Positions 1 to 14,127 of a stretch of DNA of 64,000 nt are shown piece by piece (positions within the stretch are counted from its first letter, which is position 1; each line of letters opens with the position of its first letter). This DNA is from Branchiostoma floridae (lineage: Eukaryota; Chordata; Leptocardii; Amphioxiformes; Branchiostomatidae): positions 23,410,949-23,474,948 of the forward strand of contig NC_049989.1 of assembly GCF_000003815.2 (NCBI RefSeq), read 5' to 3'. The position numbers were made by a program, and so were the translations under genes. The notes beneath the pieces were generated by a model. That model was not told the DNA's origin and searched no databases. It saw only the letters and a list, made by a program, of their open reading frames with translations.

Positions 1-112
1 CAGCCACACACACATACAAAGAGTTGAGTGATAGAAATTCAGTAGTTTTTCGGCGAAGATGAGTATCTATATCTAGAACATGAAAGCTCACCATACTGGT
101 ATACTTAGACCC
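1..112. repeat. Repeat fragment at the window edge
   Basis: Same as 15879-15990. Starts in a CA-rich tract and joins the 5.2-kb repeat after CTTAGACCC. Confidence 0.92.
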
Positions 113-1249
113 TTAGATCGCCTACTTTAGTATCGCCCATCAAGAGGCTGAAACATCATCATGGGTCTGTGATTTCCTGACTGCAAGGAACCATCGAGTC
201 CGATACAAACGATCACTTTCCGAATGGCAGACGATCGGCTCATACGCAGTGCACTCTACTTGGCCCCGTCTTTTTCTCTGTTCTAATTAACGCTGCTACA
301 AGCAAAGCTGACAGCCTTGTATTTCAACAATGTAGATGACATTAAGTGCTTGGAAACAAGAAGTAGCTACATCCCCTCTCGTCTGCAAAGCGACTCGAAC
401 CATGTCTTGGACAAGGAGGACGAACCACATGCTCCTAAATGATTCCAAGTTTTCGGCAAGCAGCAAGAAAACTATTCCTTCTCACGCGTCTCAGAAAGTT
501 CAATCTATCATAATCACCTTGGTGATCTACACAGAATATATACGCCGTCTACTATATATACACCGTCTACTCCAGCCCACCTCCACCCATAGCAATAAGG
601 TGACCAAGTTAAGTGGAAAGGGTTCAAAATCAACATGACAGTGCCAATACCCTGGATATGCATTTGTACAGATACACTAGCACACCAGAGCCTTACCACT
701 CTAGCTGAAAGGCGTGAAAGACTGCGGGTATGAAGTTTGCCAGATCTCTCCTGAACTCTGAATTTGAACACTGGTTACCAAAGCGCAGATCTACGATCTT
801 TGGTAGAAGTACCAGAAATGGACACCAACTCAGCATCCCAAAGGCGCTAGGCAAATACACTGAGATAGAATAATTCTCCTATACCACATAGGCAGATTCC
901 TTTTGGTAAAAAGTTTAACCCGTGGGAAGAAAGACAAACAGTATATATTTTGCTCGCACCGCATTTACTCTGTTGTCTACCAAGTACTATACGTGAGTAT
1001 CATGTACATACCAAACAAAATGAATACAAAAAAAATGAATCAGGTAACCTTTATAAATTCTCCAAAGAGCCAGAAGTTTCGAATAGCACACACTGTCTTT
1101 CATGAGCGATTGAGAATGATAAACTGTTTCTTTGTTAACCTCTCCGTCACCTTTTTTTGTATTTTGCTTATAGACAGACGATGACAATGTGGCGCTGCAC
1201 TCAAGTTTTAGCAACTGACATTAACAGTGTCACAGTACAGACAGAAGGT

Positions 1250-1431
1250 AAGTTCTTTTACCTCCCCGATCAAAGTCAGGTACCCACTTTTACACCTAGA
1301 TGAAGTGAGGAAGGTCGTGTAAAGTGCCTTTCCCAAGGGCACAACGTCGGGGGCACGGCGGGTATCGAACTCGGAACCTCTAGATCCCGAGTCGAACGCT
1401 CTACATGTACCAACTACGCCACATGCAACGC
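1250..1431 (-). mobile_element. tRNA-derived SINE (copy in repeat A)
   Basis: On the minus strand the head reads GTGGCGTAGTTGGTA (A-box-like), then GAGTTCGATACC (B-box-like). It is followed by a GGGAAAGGCACTTTACACGA block typical of conserved-core SINEs of marine deuterostomes. The D-arm is disrupted by an insertion, so it is not a functional tRNA gene. Confidence 0.8.
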
Positions 1432-3540
1432 AAAACGTTTAATACCAACACAAGCGATGACAAGCTATGTCCACATTTGGTCGGTTAAAGCATAAAAGCA
1501 GTTAAGTGGCTATTCAGAAGAGACACAAGTGAAACATCGTACGACGCTTGAAAACTTTTGAACTTCGCAGGACGCTCCCTCGACATACCAACTATTCACC
1601 GCGGTCATCATGCGATTTAAGCTAAGGGCACAACCCGCCGTACGTGCAATTTGTCCGTACGTTTTTATGGGAGGCCCCGATGGCACACAAAGTTTTGCCT
1701 GCACGTAAAGTCTGCGTGCTCCAAAATCCGTTGGATTCCCTACGAGTTCGTACGGAGGCGGTACTTACCACTTACGGATCCCAATAGATTGCCCACGTAG
1801 ACAGCACGTATTTGCACGCACAGCGAGTTGTGCCCTTAGCTTTACGAGGTAAGCTTATCGTAGGTGCACCGCACGATTTATATAACCAGGGCTTAACGAA
1901 AGCTAACGGAGGATTGGGACGAGTGGCAGAAGCTGACCCACGTTTTGCTGACGATGTTGTGAAGGACGACCGTTTTGATGTGAAACTTGTCGACTGACAT
2001 AAAGACCAAGTTGTATCTGGTTGTTCAGCAGGATAATAAGAATCTTCATTAAAACACTGTCACTGTACAGAGGCGCACGCAAGTTTGCAAAACTTTTGTT
2101 GACGCCACCACGTAGCAACAACACGAAACAAAACAAAATTCATACCGTTTGTTTAGTTGAAACACCAAGTCAAAAGAAAAGTCTGGCTTTAAATGCACAC
2201 CACCGGGTCTTTCTGAGAAAGCATCCCCTCCGTCATTACATAAAAGAAGTGACGTCTACATGTAATTATCTCGTCCTTACCCTATAATTAGTGCGGCCAC
2301 GGATCATTAAAAATCTGCTTGAAGAATTGAACATTAACAAATCCCAGCGGCGTGGAGTTCTTAACATTTATTTCATGTCTACATTTGTAATGTTTGTGTT
2401 CAATGGACATTGCAGTTATACCACTACCTGGATACAGGTGTGCAAACAGGTGTTCGCCAGAAGTCAAAGAAGCATAAAAGCGTTCAGGTGGCCATTCAGA
2501 AGAGAAACAAGTGAAAATCATACGCCGCAGGAAAAAAATTGAACATCAGATGAAGCTCCTATGACAATACCGCGGCCATCGTGCTTTTAACGGGGTTAGC
2601 TATCGTAGGTACATCGCAAGATATATGTGACCGGGGCTTAACGAAAGCTATCGAGGACAGAGACGAATAACGTAAGCTGATCCAAGTTTTGCTGGCGATG
2701 AAGGAGTACTGTTTTGATGTGAAAATTGTCGACTGACAGGCATAAAGACCAGGATGATAAAAATCTTCATCGAAACAGAAATACCGTCGCACTAGACAGC
2801 TGTGCACGCAAGTTTGCAGAACTTTTGTTGACGCCACCAAGTAGCGTTGACACGAAAGTTAAAAAAAGCAAAACGAATGACCGTACCGAGATTAGACATT
2901 AATTACAGAAGCGAATAATGTACAAAACGTTGGAACTTTTGCAAGCTCAGATCCGCGCAATTCTTCTGAATTGTGTGTTTTACACTCGACTATATAAAAA
3001 AAGTGTTAAGTGCACATACCTTTAAGCTTTTTTTGCGGGGATCAAGAATTAAACCACCCAAGAGAAAGTCTGGATTGAAATGAGGTACATTCACACCCGG
3101 ACTCAGGGTGAGTTTATAGGAGAATGCAACAAAACTCGTCCGACCACAAAAGTAGCCTTAGGGCCCAATCCCCTGGACACGCAAAAACTAATGCGCGAGA
3201 GCAAAACATTTTTAAAATCCAACAAGAATTGTCCTGAACCACATGACTTAAACATCCGGTCCATTTTTTTCCCAGTCTTTACTCGTCATATGCTTATCTC
3301 AGGTAAGAGTAGGTGTAAGAGTAAATGTAAGAGACAATCGTCGCCATTTCATGATCACAATGATCCCCGTTCTTGTATAAAGAGGAAAAAAAAAGAGGAC
3401 GCCGTGGCGCCATGCCCTGCCGAGTGCCCTGGCATTAATACTTTCCAATCAGAGGTTCGACTCCAGCTGTCTTGGACGTGTATTGAGGCATTTTTAACGG
3501 GATGTCTCATTTGTACTTTTTACACGGTGGTTCTTTTGGC

Positions 3541-4270
3541 CTCGAGACACTAGGAAAACCGTACGAATTTTGTACGGTTTTCATCGTGTCAAATAGAAAG
3601 CCGGATAAAAACGCCTAAAACACGTCAAAAACAGCCGGAGTCGTGACCCTGCTACCCTTACCCTGGAGAGCAGGTCCCCTGGTAAGTTTAACATTCTAAT
3701 TGACATGGGTGACATGTGGCGACAGTTTTTTTTTTCTTGAGAACAGGGGAAGATCGATAATTGAGCGGATGTCATCCATGAAATTAAGTCAGTGTGGCCT
3801 AAGGAGTACATACTAGTAGCAGAGGGGACTTTCCAAGAAGCCCCCCCCCCATGAGACCAAAAGATTATACATGTAATTATCTCGTCCTTGTCTTATAATT
3901 AGTGCGGTCACGGATCATTAAAATCTGCTTGAAGAGTCCGACATTAAGAAATCTCTGGATTAAGTTATGAACATTTATTTCATGTCTACAATCCTTGTGT
4001 TCAATGGACATATACCTGGATACAGGTGTGCTAACAGATTTGTTTTTACAAGAGTGACTGTCACGAAAGGTTAAAATCCGGCCATTGATAAAAGATTTCA
4101 TCATTCCAACATCTGCTTAGAGACTGTATTCACATTCCTCAACTATTCACCTGCTTATTTCATGAAGGACCCCCCCGGTCATGAAGGTCTGGACTCAAAT
4201 GATACAACATGAACATACGGTCGATCCTGATATGAAGGAACGGTTATGGCAGCTGTTTAGGAATATAACA
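3541..4270. repeat. CTCGAGACACTAGG module, copy 1
   Basis: Module of about 730 bp starting CTCGAGACACTAGGAAAACC, with an AAACCGTAC / GTACGGTTT hairpin, a poly-C run and a TGTAATTATCTCGTCC unit. Also at 5386-6003, 12254-13000 and 18683-19410. Confidence 0.9.
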
Positions 4271-5385
4271 AGGCTAATTTTATGTTAGTTAGATAAATCA
4301 GAATAAGCTTCATTCTCGACACAGCATTTTCTATCTTTGTTAATGTAGTTAAAAGTCTTCTAATATGCCTGAACCTCATTTTGCTTTCAGCTGATGACCA
4401 CTTGTAATTAATTATTCATGTATAAATGGAGTTCCGAACATTCATTGTATGTATACACTGTTTTAATTCAATGGGCATTGCAGTTATACCTGGATACAGG
4501 TGTGCCTTCAGGTGTATAAACACACCCGAATGTACCTGGCTGTTCGGACAGGTTGGAAGCCTGGACACCACATACAAAAAAACACCAAGGTCTTTCACCC
4601 TAACATCTGCTTGGAGGCAGTATCCGAATTCATGTGACAACTCAATTTGGGGGCCTTGTTATTAGAAAATGCGCGCCTGAAGTCCGGGATTAATGAGAGC
4701 GTCTCTGGATCTAGAATATAGAACTTAAGTTTGGGTTCTAGCTGTTGTCCCTCCCTAGTCCAGAACAGTGCGAAAACGCTCGCTCTTATGTGGCTGTCTC
4801 TTTAAATCCGTAACAATTCCGTATTGACATGTTTGCTTCATTAGCGTAAAATTTACGTAAGACAACATATATATAAATATATATATCCATCAACCCACGT
4901 TTTCATTAATTCTGTAACCCATGTTATTTACTACAAGGTTTGTTATCAGTTTTTGGATTGGCTGATTACTCTCTTTGCGCAGTATGAGTTGCGGTAAGCT
5001 TACAATCAGAGGGGCTGTTAACACGCTCCAATAACCTCAGTAAGCCCTTCGTCACATTACCTACCCGGGGCTTTTTGCGAAAAATTTAAGTTATTCTAAT
5101 AAATATGCACAAAGCTTACTGTTGAATGTATGTTTTCTTATCCATTTCATTTTCTTGTAGTCTTTTGTATCGTACTTTCCGTTCCACAAAACTGTCCAGC
5201 CGGGCCCCTTTGTTGAAACGTGACGTTAGCCTAACAACTGTAATAGTAAACAACTGTGAACATGACTATATAAACCTTCGTGTATTACATGTCTGTATGA
5301 GGTCCGTCATGACATTTTTCATACGTAGTCGTACGTACAATACTCATCTCATTTGCATCTCAATCATTTTGTGCCATTTTGAGGT

Positions 5386-6003
5386 CTCGAGACACTAGGA
5401 AAACCGTACGAATTTTGTACGGTTTTCATCGTGTCAAATAAGAAAGCCGGATAAAAACGCCTAAAACACGTCAAAAACAGCCGGAGTCGTGACCCTGCTA
5501 CCCTTACCCTGGAGAGCAGGTCCCCTGGTAAGTTTAACATTCTAATTGACATGGGTGACATGTGGCGACAGTTTTTTTTTCCTTGAGAACAGGGGAAGAT
5601 CGATAATTGAGCGGATGTCATCCATGAAATTAAGTCAGTGTGGCCTAAGGAGTACATACTAGTAGCAGAAGGGACTTTCCAAGAAGCCCCCCCCCCCCAT
5701 GACACCAAAAGATTATACATGTAATTATCTCGTCCTTGTCTTATAATTAGTGCGGTCACGGATCATTAAAATCTGCTTGAAGAGTCCGACATTAATAAAT
5801 CTCAGGATGGAGTTATGAACAATTATTTCATGTCTACAATTCTTGTGTTCAATGGACATATACCTGGATACAGGTGTGCTAACAGATTTGTTTTTACAAG
5901 TGTGACTGTCACGAAAGGTTAAAATCCGGCCATTACTAAAAAGGCATCATTCCAACATCTGCTTGGAGACTGTATTCACATTCCTCAACTATTCACCTGC
6001 CTC
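5386..6003. repeat. CTCGAGACACTAGG module, copy 2
   Basis: Follows copy A of the 5.2-kb repeat directly, so the module occurs twice in that stretch. Ends at a poly-C run. The TGTAATTATCTCGTCC unit repeats once more at 6040-6200. Confidence 0.9.
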
Positions 6004-6195
6004 CCCCCCCCCCATCAGACAAAAGAGTTGGCTTTTACCTGTAATTATCTCGTCCTTATCTTATAATTAGTGCGGTCATGGATCATTAAAAATCTGCTGG
6101 GGAGTCCAACATTGATCAATCCCAGGACGGAGTTCCAAGTTTTTTACATGTCTACAAAATTTCCATTCCATGGGCACTACAGCAATTTGAGTCGG

Positions 6196-6600
6196 CATGT
6201 TCCAGACTTGCGTGGAGCTTCGGACGAGATGATTGTTTTGAACAGGCGAAAAGTGGGGCGCGCGTGGATGTCATCCATGAAATCGCAAGTCAGTGTGGCC
6301 TGATGGCCAGGTGGCTTGAAAAGGCTTAATTTGGCAGGTTTGGCTGTACTTCGACTGGCATAAGTCATGACTCTATGGATGGAACACAATTTGGTGTAAT
6401 GGAGGGTTATGAGGAATTCTGAAAATCTTAGCAGCTGGCCATGGTACTGCATTTTAGAAGTTTATTTCTTTGTTTGAATCTTTGTTTATTCTTGAGAGGC
6501 TTAGCTTTCTCATTAAAGGCATGACCTGGGGCGAAGATATTTTCTGCATAGCTGGATTCATGACAAGTGACAAACCTTTGTGTTGGAATGGACAAGCAGG
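6196..6600. repeat. Repeat family delta, copy 1
   Basis: Shares GTTCCAGACTTGCGTGGAG, GTCAGTGTGGC and TTATGAGGAATTCTG with 7958-8365. The right part resembles 62270-62410. Confidence 0.8.
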
Positions 6601-6630
6601 GGGTCCAATGGGTCATGGGATGATTTTTCA

Positions 6631-7435
6631 GATCGCCTACTTTAGTATCGCCCATCAAGAGGCTGAAACATCATCATGGGTCTGTGATTTCCTGACTGCA
6701 AGGAACCAGCGAGTCCGATATAAACGATCACTTTCCGAATGGCAGACGATCGGCTCATCCGCACTGCACTCTACTTGGCCCCGTCCTTTTCTCTGTTCTA
6801 ATTAACGCTGCTACAAGCAAAGCTGACAGCCTTGTATTTCAACAATGTAGATGACATTAAATGCTTGGAAACAAGAAGTAGCTACTGTCATCTCCTCTCG
6901 TCTGCAAAGCGAGTCGAACCATGTCTTGGACAAGGAGGACGAACCACATGCTCCTAAATGATTCCAAGTTTTCGGCAAGCAGCAAGAAAACTATTCCTTC
7001 TCACGCGTCTCAGAAAGTTCAGTCTATCATGATCACCTTGGTGATCTACACAGAATACTAATATATACACCGTCTACTCCAGTATACTTTGCCCACCTCC
7101 ACCCATAGCAATAAGGTGACCAAGTTAAGTGGAAAGGGTTCAAAATCAACATGACAGTGCCAATACCCTGGATATGCATTTGTACAGATGCACTTGCACA
7201 CCCGAGCCTTACCACTCTAGCTGAAAGGTGTGAAAGACTGCGGGTCTGAAGTTTGCCAGATCTCTCCTGAACTCTGAATTTGAACACTGGTTACCAAAGC
7301 GCAGATCTACGATCTTTGGTAGAAGTACCAGAAATGGACACCAACTCAGTATCCCAAAGGCAAACACACTGAGATACAATAATTCTTCTATACCATATCA
7401 GATTGCTTTTGGTAAAGCAGAATGGTCATTAGTAT
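6631..7435. repeat. Partial third copy of the left part of the 5.2-kb repeat
   Basis: Matches 116-905 with about 95% identity, including GATCGCCTACTTTAGTATCG at the start. Ends at GCTTTTGGTAAA. Confidence 0.9.
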
Positions 7436-7957
7436 TTTGCGCCATCTTATAAGTATATAGGTTAACAGTCACTTGAACTACTCACTTTATACGAAAGTGA
7501 ACTTTCTTACATGAAAGCAAAATTTATGTAACATGCAGATCTAGAGAGACAGCATACCACGTCAACAAACATTACTTGATGCCCTTAAAACGGAAAATAC
7601 TAATGCGGGAGGGCGAAAACATGCTGCTAAACCACCGAACTACAAGACTGGTAGTACGAATTGAACCACAGAACACAGTCTGTCAAAAGAAAAATCTGTA
7701 GTGGGCAGATGTAGGTCGTCTTATTCATCTTAGCTAAAGAAATCTATATGTAATGGCCATTGATATATTGACAAGAACGAGCAAATAAAGAACTGCACTA
7801 TTAGGAGGTATGAGGCTCCAAGAACTGTGGGTGATATAAGACTGTGATGAGAATATTCGTAGGGCAGTTTGACAAATATTACCGCTTTTCGACGTTGTAC
7901 AAAACGAGTTTACGACAAGCAGGCACATAATGACCTTTTTCGGCAATATTAATCTGA

Positions 7958-8560
7958 AGTTCCAGACTTGCGTGGAGGTTCCTCAGAGGTGAATTTTTAG
8001 AACCGGGAAAAGTAATGCACGCGTGGATGTCATCTATGAAATCAAGGACCTCCTTGATGAAATCAAGTCAGTGTGGCTTGATGGCCAGGTGGCGTGAGGA
8101 AGTCTTATTTGGCGGGTTTGACTGTACTTCGACCGGCATAAGTCATGATTCTATGGAGGGACCACAATTTGGCGTGTTGGAGGGTTATGAGGAATTTTGT
8201 AAATCTTAGTAGCTCTCCATGTTATTGCATTTTACAAGTTTACATCTTTGAATCTTTGTTTATTCTTGAGAGGCTTTCTCAGTAAAGGCATCACCTGGGG
8301 CGAAAACATTTTCTGCATAGCTGGAGTAATGATAAGAGACACTCCTTTGTGTTGGATTTGAAATGGCCCTTGAGGAACAAGCAGGTGATTTATGGACATC
8401 AAAGTACGTACATACAAAATTCAACACAAAGGAGTGTCACTTGTCATGGATCCAGCTATGCAGAAAATATTTTCGCCCCAGGTGATGCCTTTACTGAAAA
8501 AGCTAAGCCTTTGACTTATGCCGAAGTACAGTCAAACCTGCCTAAATACGAGGGGTGATC
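7958..8560. repeat. Repeat family delta, copy 2, ending in a fold-back
   Basis: 8250-8368 and 8423-8530 are inverted copies (GGCATCACCTGGGGCGAAAA versus its complement), separated by about 55 bp. This suggests a DNA transposon with long inverted ends or two head-to-head fragments. Confidence 0.75.
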
Positions 8561-9961
8561 AATTAGTCCTCGGCCAGAAATAATTAGATACTTTGTGTAA
8601 CATACATTATACGTGATGGTAGGCGCATATATTTTGCATGTTCACCTCTATAGCATACCCTTTTGCCACATACTTAATGCCTCTTTGACAGTCCACAACC
8701 AATTGAAAGAAGCTACATTTTGCCTGTCCCAAATCAAACTATGCTGATAACTTCAACCCCCAGTAACATTATGGCCACGGACTTTCAAAAGAGTCGACTG
8801 AGTCAATTACAACACTGTGATAGCTACGTTGCCAAACATGGGTCTGAGACTATCAAAAAGCTGGGACATCAACGTGTGTCTGTGATTTCATTACTGCAAG
8901 GAAACATCGAGTCCGATACAAACGATCACTTTCCGAATGGCAGACGATCGGCTCATACGCAGTGCACTCTACTTGGCCCCGTCTTTTTCTCTGTTCTAAT
9001 TAACGCTGCTACAAGCAAAGCTGACAGCCTTGTATTTCAACAATGTAGATGACATTAAATGCTTGGAAACAAGAAGTAGCTACATCCCCTCTCGTCTGCA
9101 AAGCGACTCGAACCATGTCTTGGACAAGGAGGACGAACCACATGCTCCTAAATGATTCCAAGTTTTCGGCAAGCAGCAAGAAAACTACTCCTTCTCACGC
9201 GTCTCAGAAAGTTCAATCTATCATAATCACCTTGGTGATCTACACAGAATACATACGCCGTCTACTATATATACACCGTCTACTCCAGCCCACCTCCACC
9301 CATAGCAATAAGGTGACCAAGTTAAGTGGAAAGGGTTCAAAATCAACATGACAGTGCCAATACCCTGGATATGCATTTGTACAGATACACTAGCACACCC
9401 GAGCCTTACCACTCTAGCTGAAAGGCGTGAAAGACTGCGGGTCTGAAGTTTGCCAGATCTCTCCTGAACTCTGAATTTGAACACTGGTTACCAAAGCGCA
9501 GATCTGCGATCTTTGGTAGAAGTACCAGAAATGGACACCAACTCGTCATCCCAAAGGCGCTAGGCAAACACACTGAGATAGAATAATTCTCCTATACCAC
9601 ATAGGCAGATTCCTTTTGGTAAAAAGTTTAACCCGTGGGAAGAAAGACAAACAGTATATATTTTGCTCGCACCGCATTTACTCTGTTGTCTACCAAGTAC
9701 TATACGTGAGTATCATGTATACCAAACAAAATGAATACAAAAAAAATGAATCACGTAACCTTTATAAAAATCTCCAAAGAGCCAGACGTTTCGAATAGCA
9801 CACACTGTCTTTCATGAGCGATTGAGAATGATAAACTGTTTCTTTGTTAACCTCTCCGTCACCTTTTTTTGTATTTTGCTTATAGACAGACGATGACAAT
9901 GTGGCGCTGCACTCAAGTTTTAGCAACTGACATTAACAGTGTCACAGTACAGACAGAAGGT

Positions 9962-10143
9962 AAGTTCTTTTACCTCCCCGATCAAAGTCAGGTACCCACT
10001 TTTACACCTAGATGAAGTGAGGAAGGTCGTGTAAAGTGCCTTTCCCAAGGGCACAACGTCGGGGGCACGGCGGGTATCGAACTCGGAACCTCTAGATCCC
10101 GAGTCGAACGCTCTACATGTACCAACTACGCCACATGCAACGC
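9962..10143 (-). mobile_element. tRNA-derived SINE (copy in repeat B)
   Basis: Identical counterpart of the SINE at 1250-1431, carried by the segmental repeat. Confidence 0.8.
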
Positions 10144-12253
10144 AAAACGTTTAATACCAACACAAGCGATGACAAGCTATGTCCACATTTGGTCGGTTAA
10201 AGCATAAAAGCAGTTAAGTGGCTATTCAGAAGAGACACAAGTGAAACATCGTACGACGCTTGAAAACTTTTGAACTTCGCAGGACGCTCCCTCGACATAC
10301 CAACTATTCACCGCGGTCATCATGCGATTTAAGCTAAGGGCACAACCCGCCGTACGTGCAATTTGTCCGTACGTTTTTATGGGAGGCCCCGATGGCACAC
10401 AAAGTTTTGCCTGCACGTAAAGTCTGCGTGCTCCAAAATCCGTCGGATTCCCTACGAGTTCGTACGGAGGCGGTACTTACCACTTACGGATCCCAATAGA
10501 TTGCCCACGTAGACAGCACGTATTTGCACGCACAGCGAGTTGTGCCCTTAGCTTTACGAGGTAAGCTTATCATAGGTGCACCGCACGATTTATATAACCA
10601 GGGCTTAACGAAAGCTAACGGAGGATTGGGACGAGTGGCAGAAGCTGACCCACGTTTTGCTGACGATGTTGTGAAGGACGACCGTTTTGATGTGAAACTT
10701 GTCGACTGACATAAAGACCAAGTTGTATCTGGTTGTTCAGCAGGATAATAAGAATCTTCATTAAAACACTGTCACTGTACAGAGGCGCACGCAAGTTTGC
10801 AAAACTTTTGTTGACGCCACCACGTAGCAACAACACGAAACAAAACAAAATTCATACCGTTTGTTTAGTTGAAACACCAAGTCAAAAGAAAAGTCTGGCT
10901 TTAAATGCACACCACCGGGTCTTTCTGAGAAATCATCCCCTCCGTCATTAGATAAAAGAAGTGACGTCTACATGTAATTATCTCGTCCTTACCCTATAAT
11001 TAGTGCGGCCACGGATCATTAAAAATCTGCTTGAAGAATTGAACATTAACAAATCCCAGCGGCGTGGAGTTCTTAACATTTATTTCATGTCTACATTTGT
11101 AATGTTTGTGTTCAATGGACATTGCAGTTATACCACTACCTGGATACAGGTGTGCAAACAGGTGTTCGCCAGAAGTCAAAGAAGCATAAAAGCGTTCAGG
11201 TGGCCATTCAGAAGAGAAACAAGTGAAAATCATACGCCGCAGGACAAAAATTGAACATCAGATGAAGCTCCTATGACAATACCGCGGCCATCGTGCTTTT
11301 AACGGGGTTAGCTATCGTAGGTACATCGCAAGATATATGTGACCGGGGCTTACCGTAAGCTATCGAGGACCAGAGACGAATAAGCGTAAGCTGATCCAAG
11401 TTTTGCTGGCGATGAAGGAGTACTGTTTTGATGTGAAAATTGTCGACTGACAGGCATAAAGACCAGGATGATAAAAATCTTCATCGAAACAGAAATACCG
11501 TCGCACTAGACAGCTGTGCACGCAAGTTTGCAGAACTTTTGTTGACGCCACCAAGTAGCGTTGACACGAAAGTTAAAAAAAGCAAAACGAATGACCGTAC
11601 CGAGATTAGACATTAATTACAGAAGCGAATAATGTACAAAACGTTGGAACTTTTGCAAGCTCAGATCCGCGCAATTCTTCTGAATTGTGTGTTTTACACT
11701 CGACTATATAAAAAAAGTGTTAAGTGCACATACCTTTAAGCTTTTTTTGCGGGGATCAAGAATTAAACCACCCAAGAGAAAGTCTGGATTGAAATGAGGT
11801 ACATTCACACCCGGACTCAGGGTGAGTTTATAGGAGAATGCAACAAAACTCGTCCGACCACAAAAGTAGCCTTAGGGCCCAATCCCCTGGAGACGCAAAA
11901 ACTAATGCGCGAGAGCAAAACATTTTTGAAAATCCAACAAGAATTGTCCTGAACCACATGACTTAAACATCCGGGCCATTCGTTCCCCAGTCTTTACTCG
12001 TCATATGCTTATCTCAGGTAAGAGTAAGTGTAAGAGTAAATGTAAGAGACAATCGTCGCCCTTTCATGATCAATGATCCCCGTTCTTGTATAAAGAGGAG
12101 AAAAAACGAGGACGCTGTGGCGCCATGTCCTGCCGAGTGCCCTGGCATTGATACTTTCCAATCAGAGGTTCGACCCCAGCTGTCTTGGACGTGTATTGAG
12201 GCATTTTTAACGGGATGTCTCATTTGTACTTTTTACACGGTGGTTCTTTTGGC

Positions 12254-13000
12254 CTCGAGACACTAGGAAAACCGTACGAATTTTGTACGGTTTTCATCGT
12301 GTCAAATAGAAAGCCGGATAAAAACGCCTAAAACACGTCAAAAACAGCCGGAGTCGTGACCCTGCTACCCTTACCCTGGAGGGCAGGTCCCCTGGTAAGT
12401 TTAACATTCTAATTGACATGGGTGACATGTGGCGACAGTTTTTTTTTTTCTTGAGAACAGGGGAAGATCGATAATTGAGCGGATGTCATCCATGAAATTA
12501 AGTCAGTGTGGCCTAAGGAGTACATACTAGTAGCAGAGGGGACTTTCCAAGAAGCCCCCCCCCCCCCCATGAGACCAAAAGATTATACATGTAATTATCT
12601 CGTCCTTGTCTTATAATTAGTGCGGTCACGGATCATTAAAATCTGCTTGAAGAGTCCGACATTAAGAAATCTCTGGATTAAGTTATGAACATTTATTTCA
12701 TGTCTACAATCCTTGTGTTCAATGGACATATACCTGGATACAGGTGTGCTAACAGAGTGCTTTTACAANNNNNNNNNNNNNNNNNNNNNNNNNNNNNNNN
12801 NNNNNNNNNNNNNNNNNNNNNNNNNNNNNNNNNNNNNNNNNNNNNNNNNNNNNNNNNNNNNNNNNNNNTCCAACATCTGCTTAGAGACTGTATTCACATT
12901 CCTCAACTATTCACCTGCTTATTTCATGAAGGACCCCCCCGGTCATGAAGGTCTGGACTCAAATGATACAACATGAACATACGGTCGATCCTGATATGAA
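12254..13000. repeat. CTCGAGACACTAGG module, copy 3 (interrupted by gap)
   Basis: Within copy B. The 100-N gap falls where other copies read ACAGATTTGTTTTTACAAG, so about 100 bp of module sequence is missing. Confidence 0.88.
12769..12868. other. Assembly gap, 100 N
   Basis: Exactly 100 N, the usual placeholder for a gap of unknown size, inside the repeat module. Confidence 0.98.
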
Positions 13001-14127
13001 GGAACGGTTATGGCAGCTGTTTAGGAATATAACAAGGCTAATTTTATGTTAGTTAGATAAATCAGAATAAGCTTCATTCTCGACACAGCATTTTCTATCT
13101 TTGTTAATGTAGTTAAAAGTCTTCTAATATGCCTGAACCTCATTTTGCTTTCAGCTGATGACCACTTGTAATTAATTATTCATGTATAAATGGAGTTCCG
13201 AACATTCATTGTATGTATACACTGTTTTAATTCAATGGGCATTGCAGTTATACCTGGATACAGGTGTGCCTTCAGGTGTATAAACACACCCGAATGTACC
13301 TGGCTGTTCGGACAGGTTGGAAGCCTGGACACCACATACAAAAAAACACCAAGGTCTTTCACCCTAACATCTGCTTGGAGGCAGTATCCGAATTCATGTG
13401 ACAACTCAATTTGGGGGCCTTGTTATTAGAAAATGCGCGCCTGAAGTCCGGGATTAATGAGAGCGTCTCTGGATCTAGAATATAGAACTTAAGTTTGGGT
13501 TCTAGCTGTTGTCTCTCACTAGTCCAGAACAGTGCGAAAACGCTCGCTCTTCCGTAACAATTCCGTACTGACATGTTTGCTTCATTAGCGTAAAATTTAC
13601 GTAAGACAACATATATATATATATAAATATATATATCCATCAACCCACGTTTTCATTAATTCTGTAACCCATGTTATTTACTACAAGGTTTGTTATCAGT
13701 TTTTGGATTGGCTGATTACTCTCTTTGCGCAGTATGAGTTGCGGTAAGCTTACAATCAGAGGGGCTGTTAACACGCTCCAATAACCTCAGTAAGCCCTTC
13801 GTCACATTACCCGGGGCTTTTTGCGAAAAATTTAAGTTATTCTAATAAATATGCACAAAGCTTACTGTTGAATGTTATCTTATCCATTTCATTTTCTTGT
13901 AGTCTTTTGTATCGTACTTTCCGTTCCACAAAACTGTCCAGCCGGGCCCCTTTGTTGAAACGTGACGTTAGCCTAACAACTGTAATAGTAAACAACTGTG
14001 AACATGACTATATAAACCTTCGTGTATTACATGTCTGTATGAGGTCCGTCATGACATTTTTCATACGTAGTCGTGCGTACAATACGCATCTCATTTGCAT
14101 CTCAATCATTTTGTCCCATTTTGAGGT

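Larger units (their letters stand above)
163..5385. repeat. 5.2-kb segmental repeat, copy A
   Basis: Near-identical (about 98-99% by eye) to 8880-14127, with scattered substitutions and small indels. Contains the SINE at 1250-1431, two modules described separately, and no gene I recognise. The short open frames in it show no family signature. Confidence 0.93.
8880..14127. repeat. 5.2-kb segmental repeat, copy B (with a 100-N gap)
   Basis: Second copy of 163-5385 in the same orientation, 8.7 kb downstream. It diverges at 14128, where copy A instead continues into another repeat module. No gene recognised. Confidence 0.93.

Noticed and set aside
336-638. 100-codon frame conserved in the repeat copies at 336 and 9049
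   Set aside because: Conservation only reflects near-identical DNA copies, including non-coding parts; the third copy (near 6850) breaks the frame.
1250-1431. tRNA gene on the minus strand
   Set aside because: A- and B-box-like motifs are present, but the D-arm is disrupted and a SINE core follows, so it is a SINE head.
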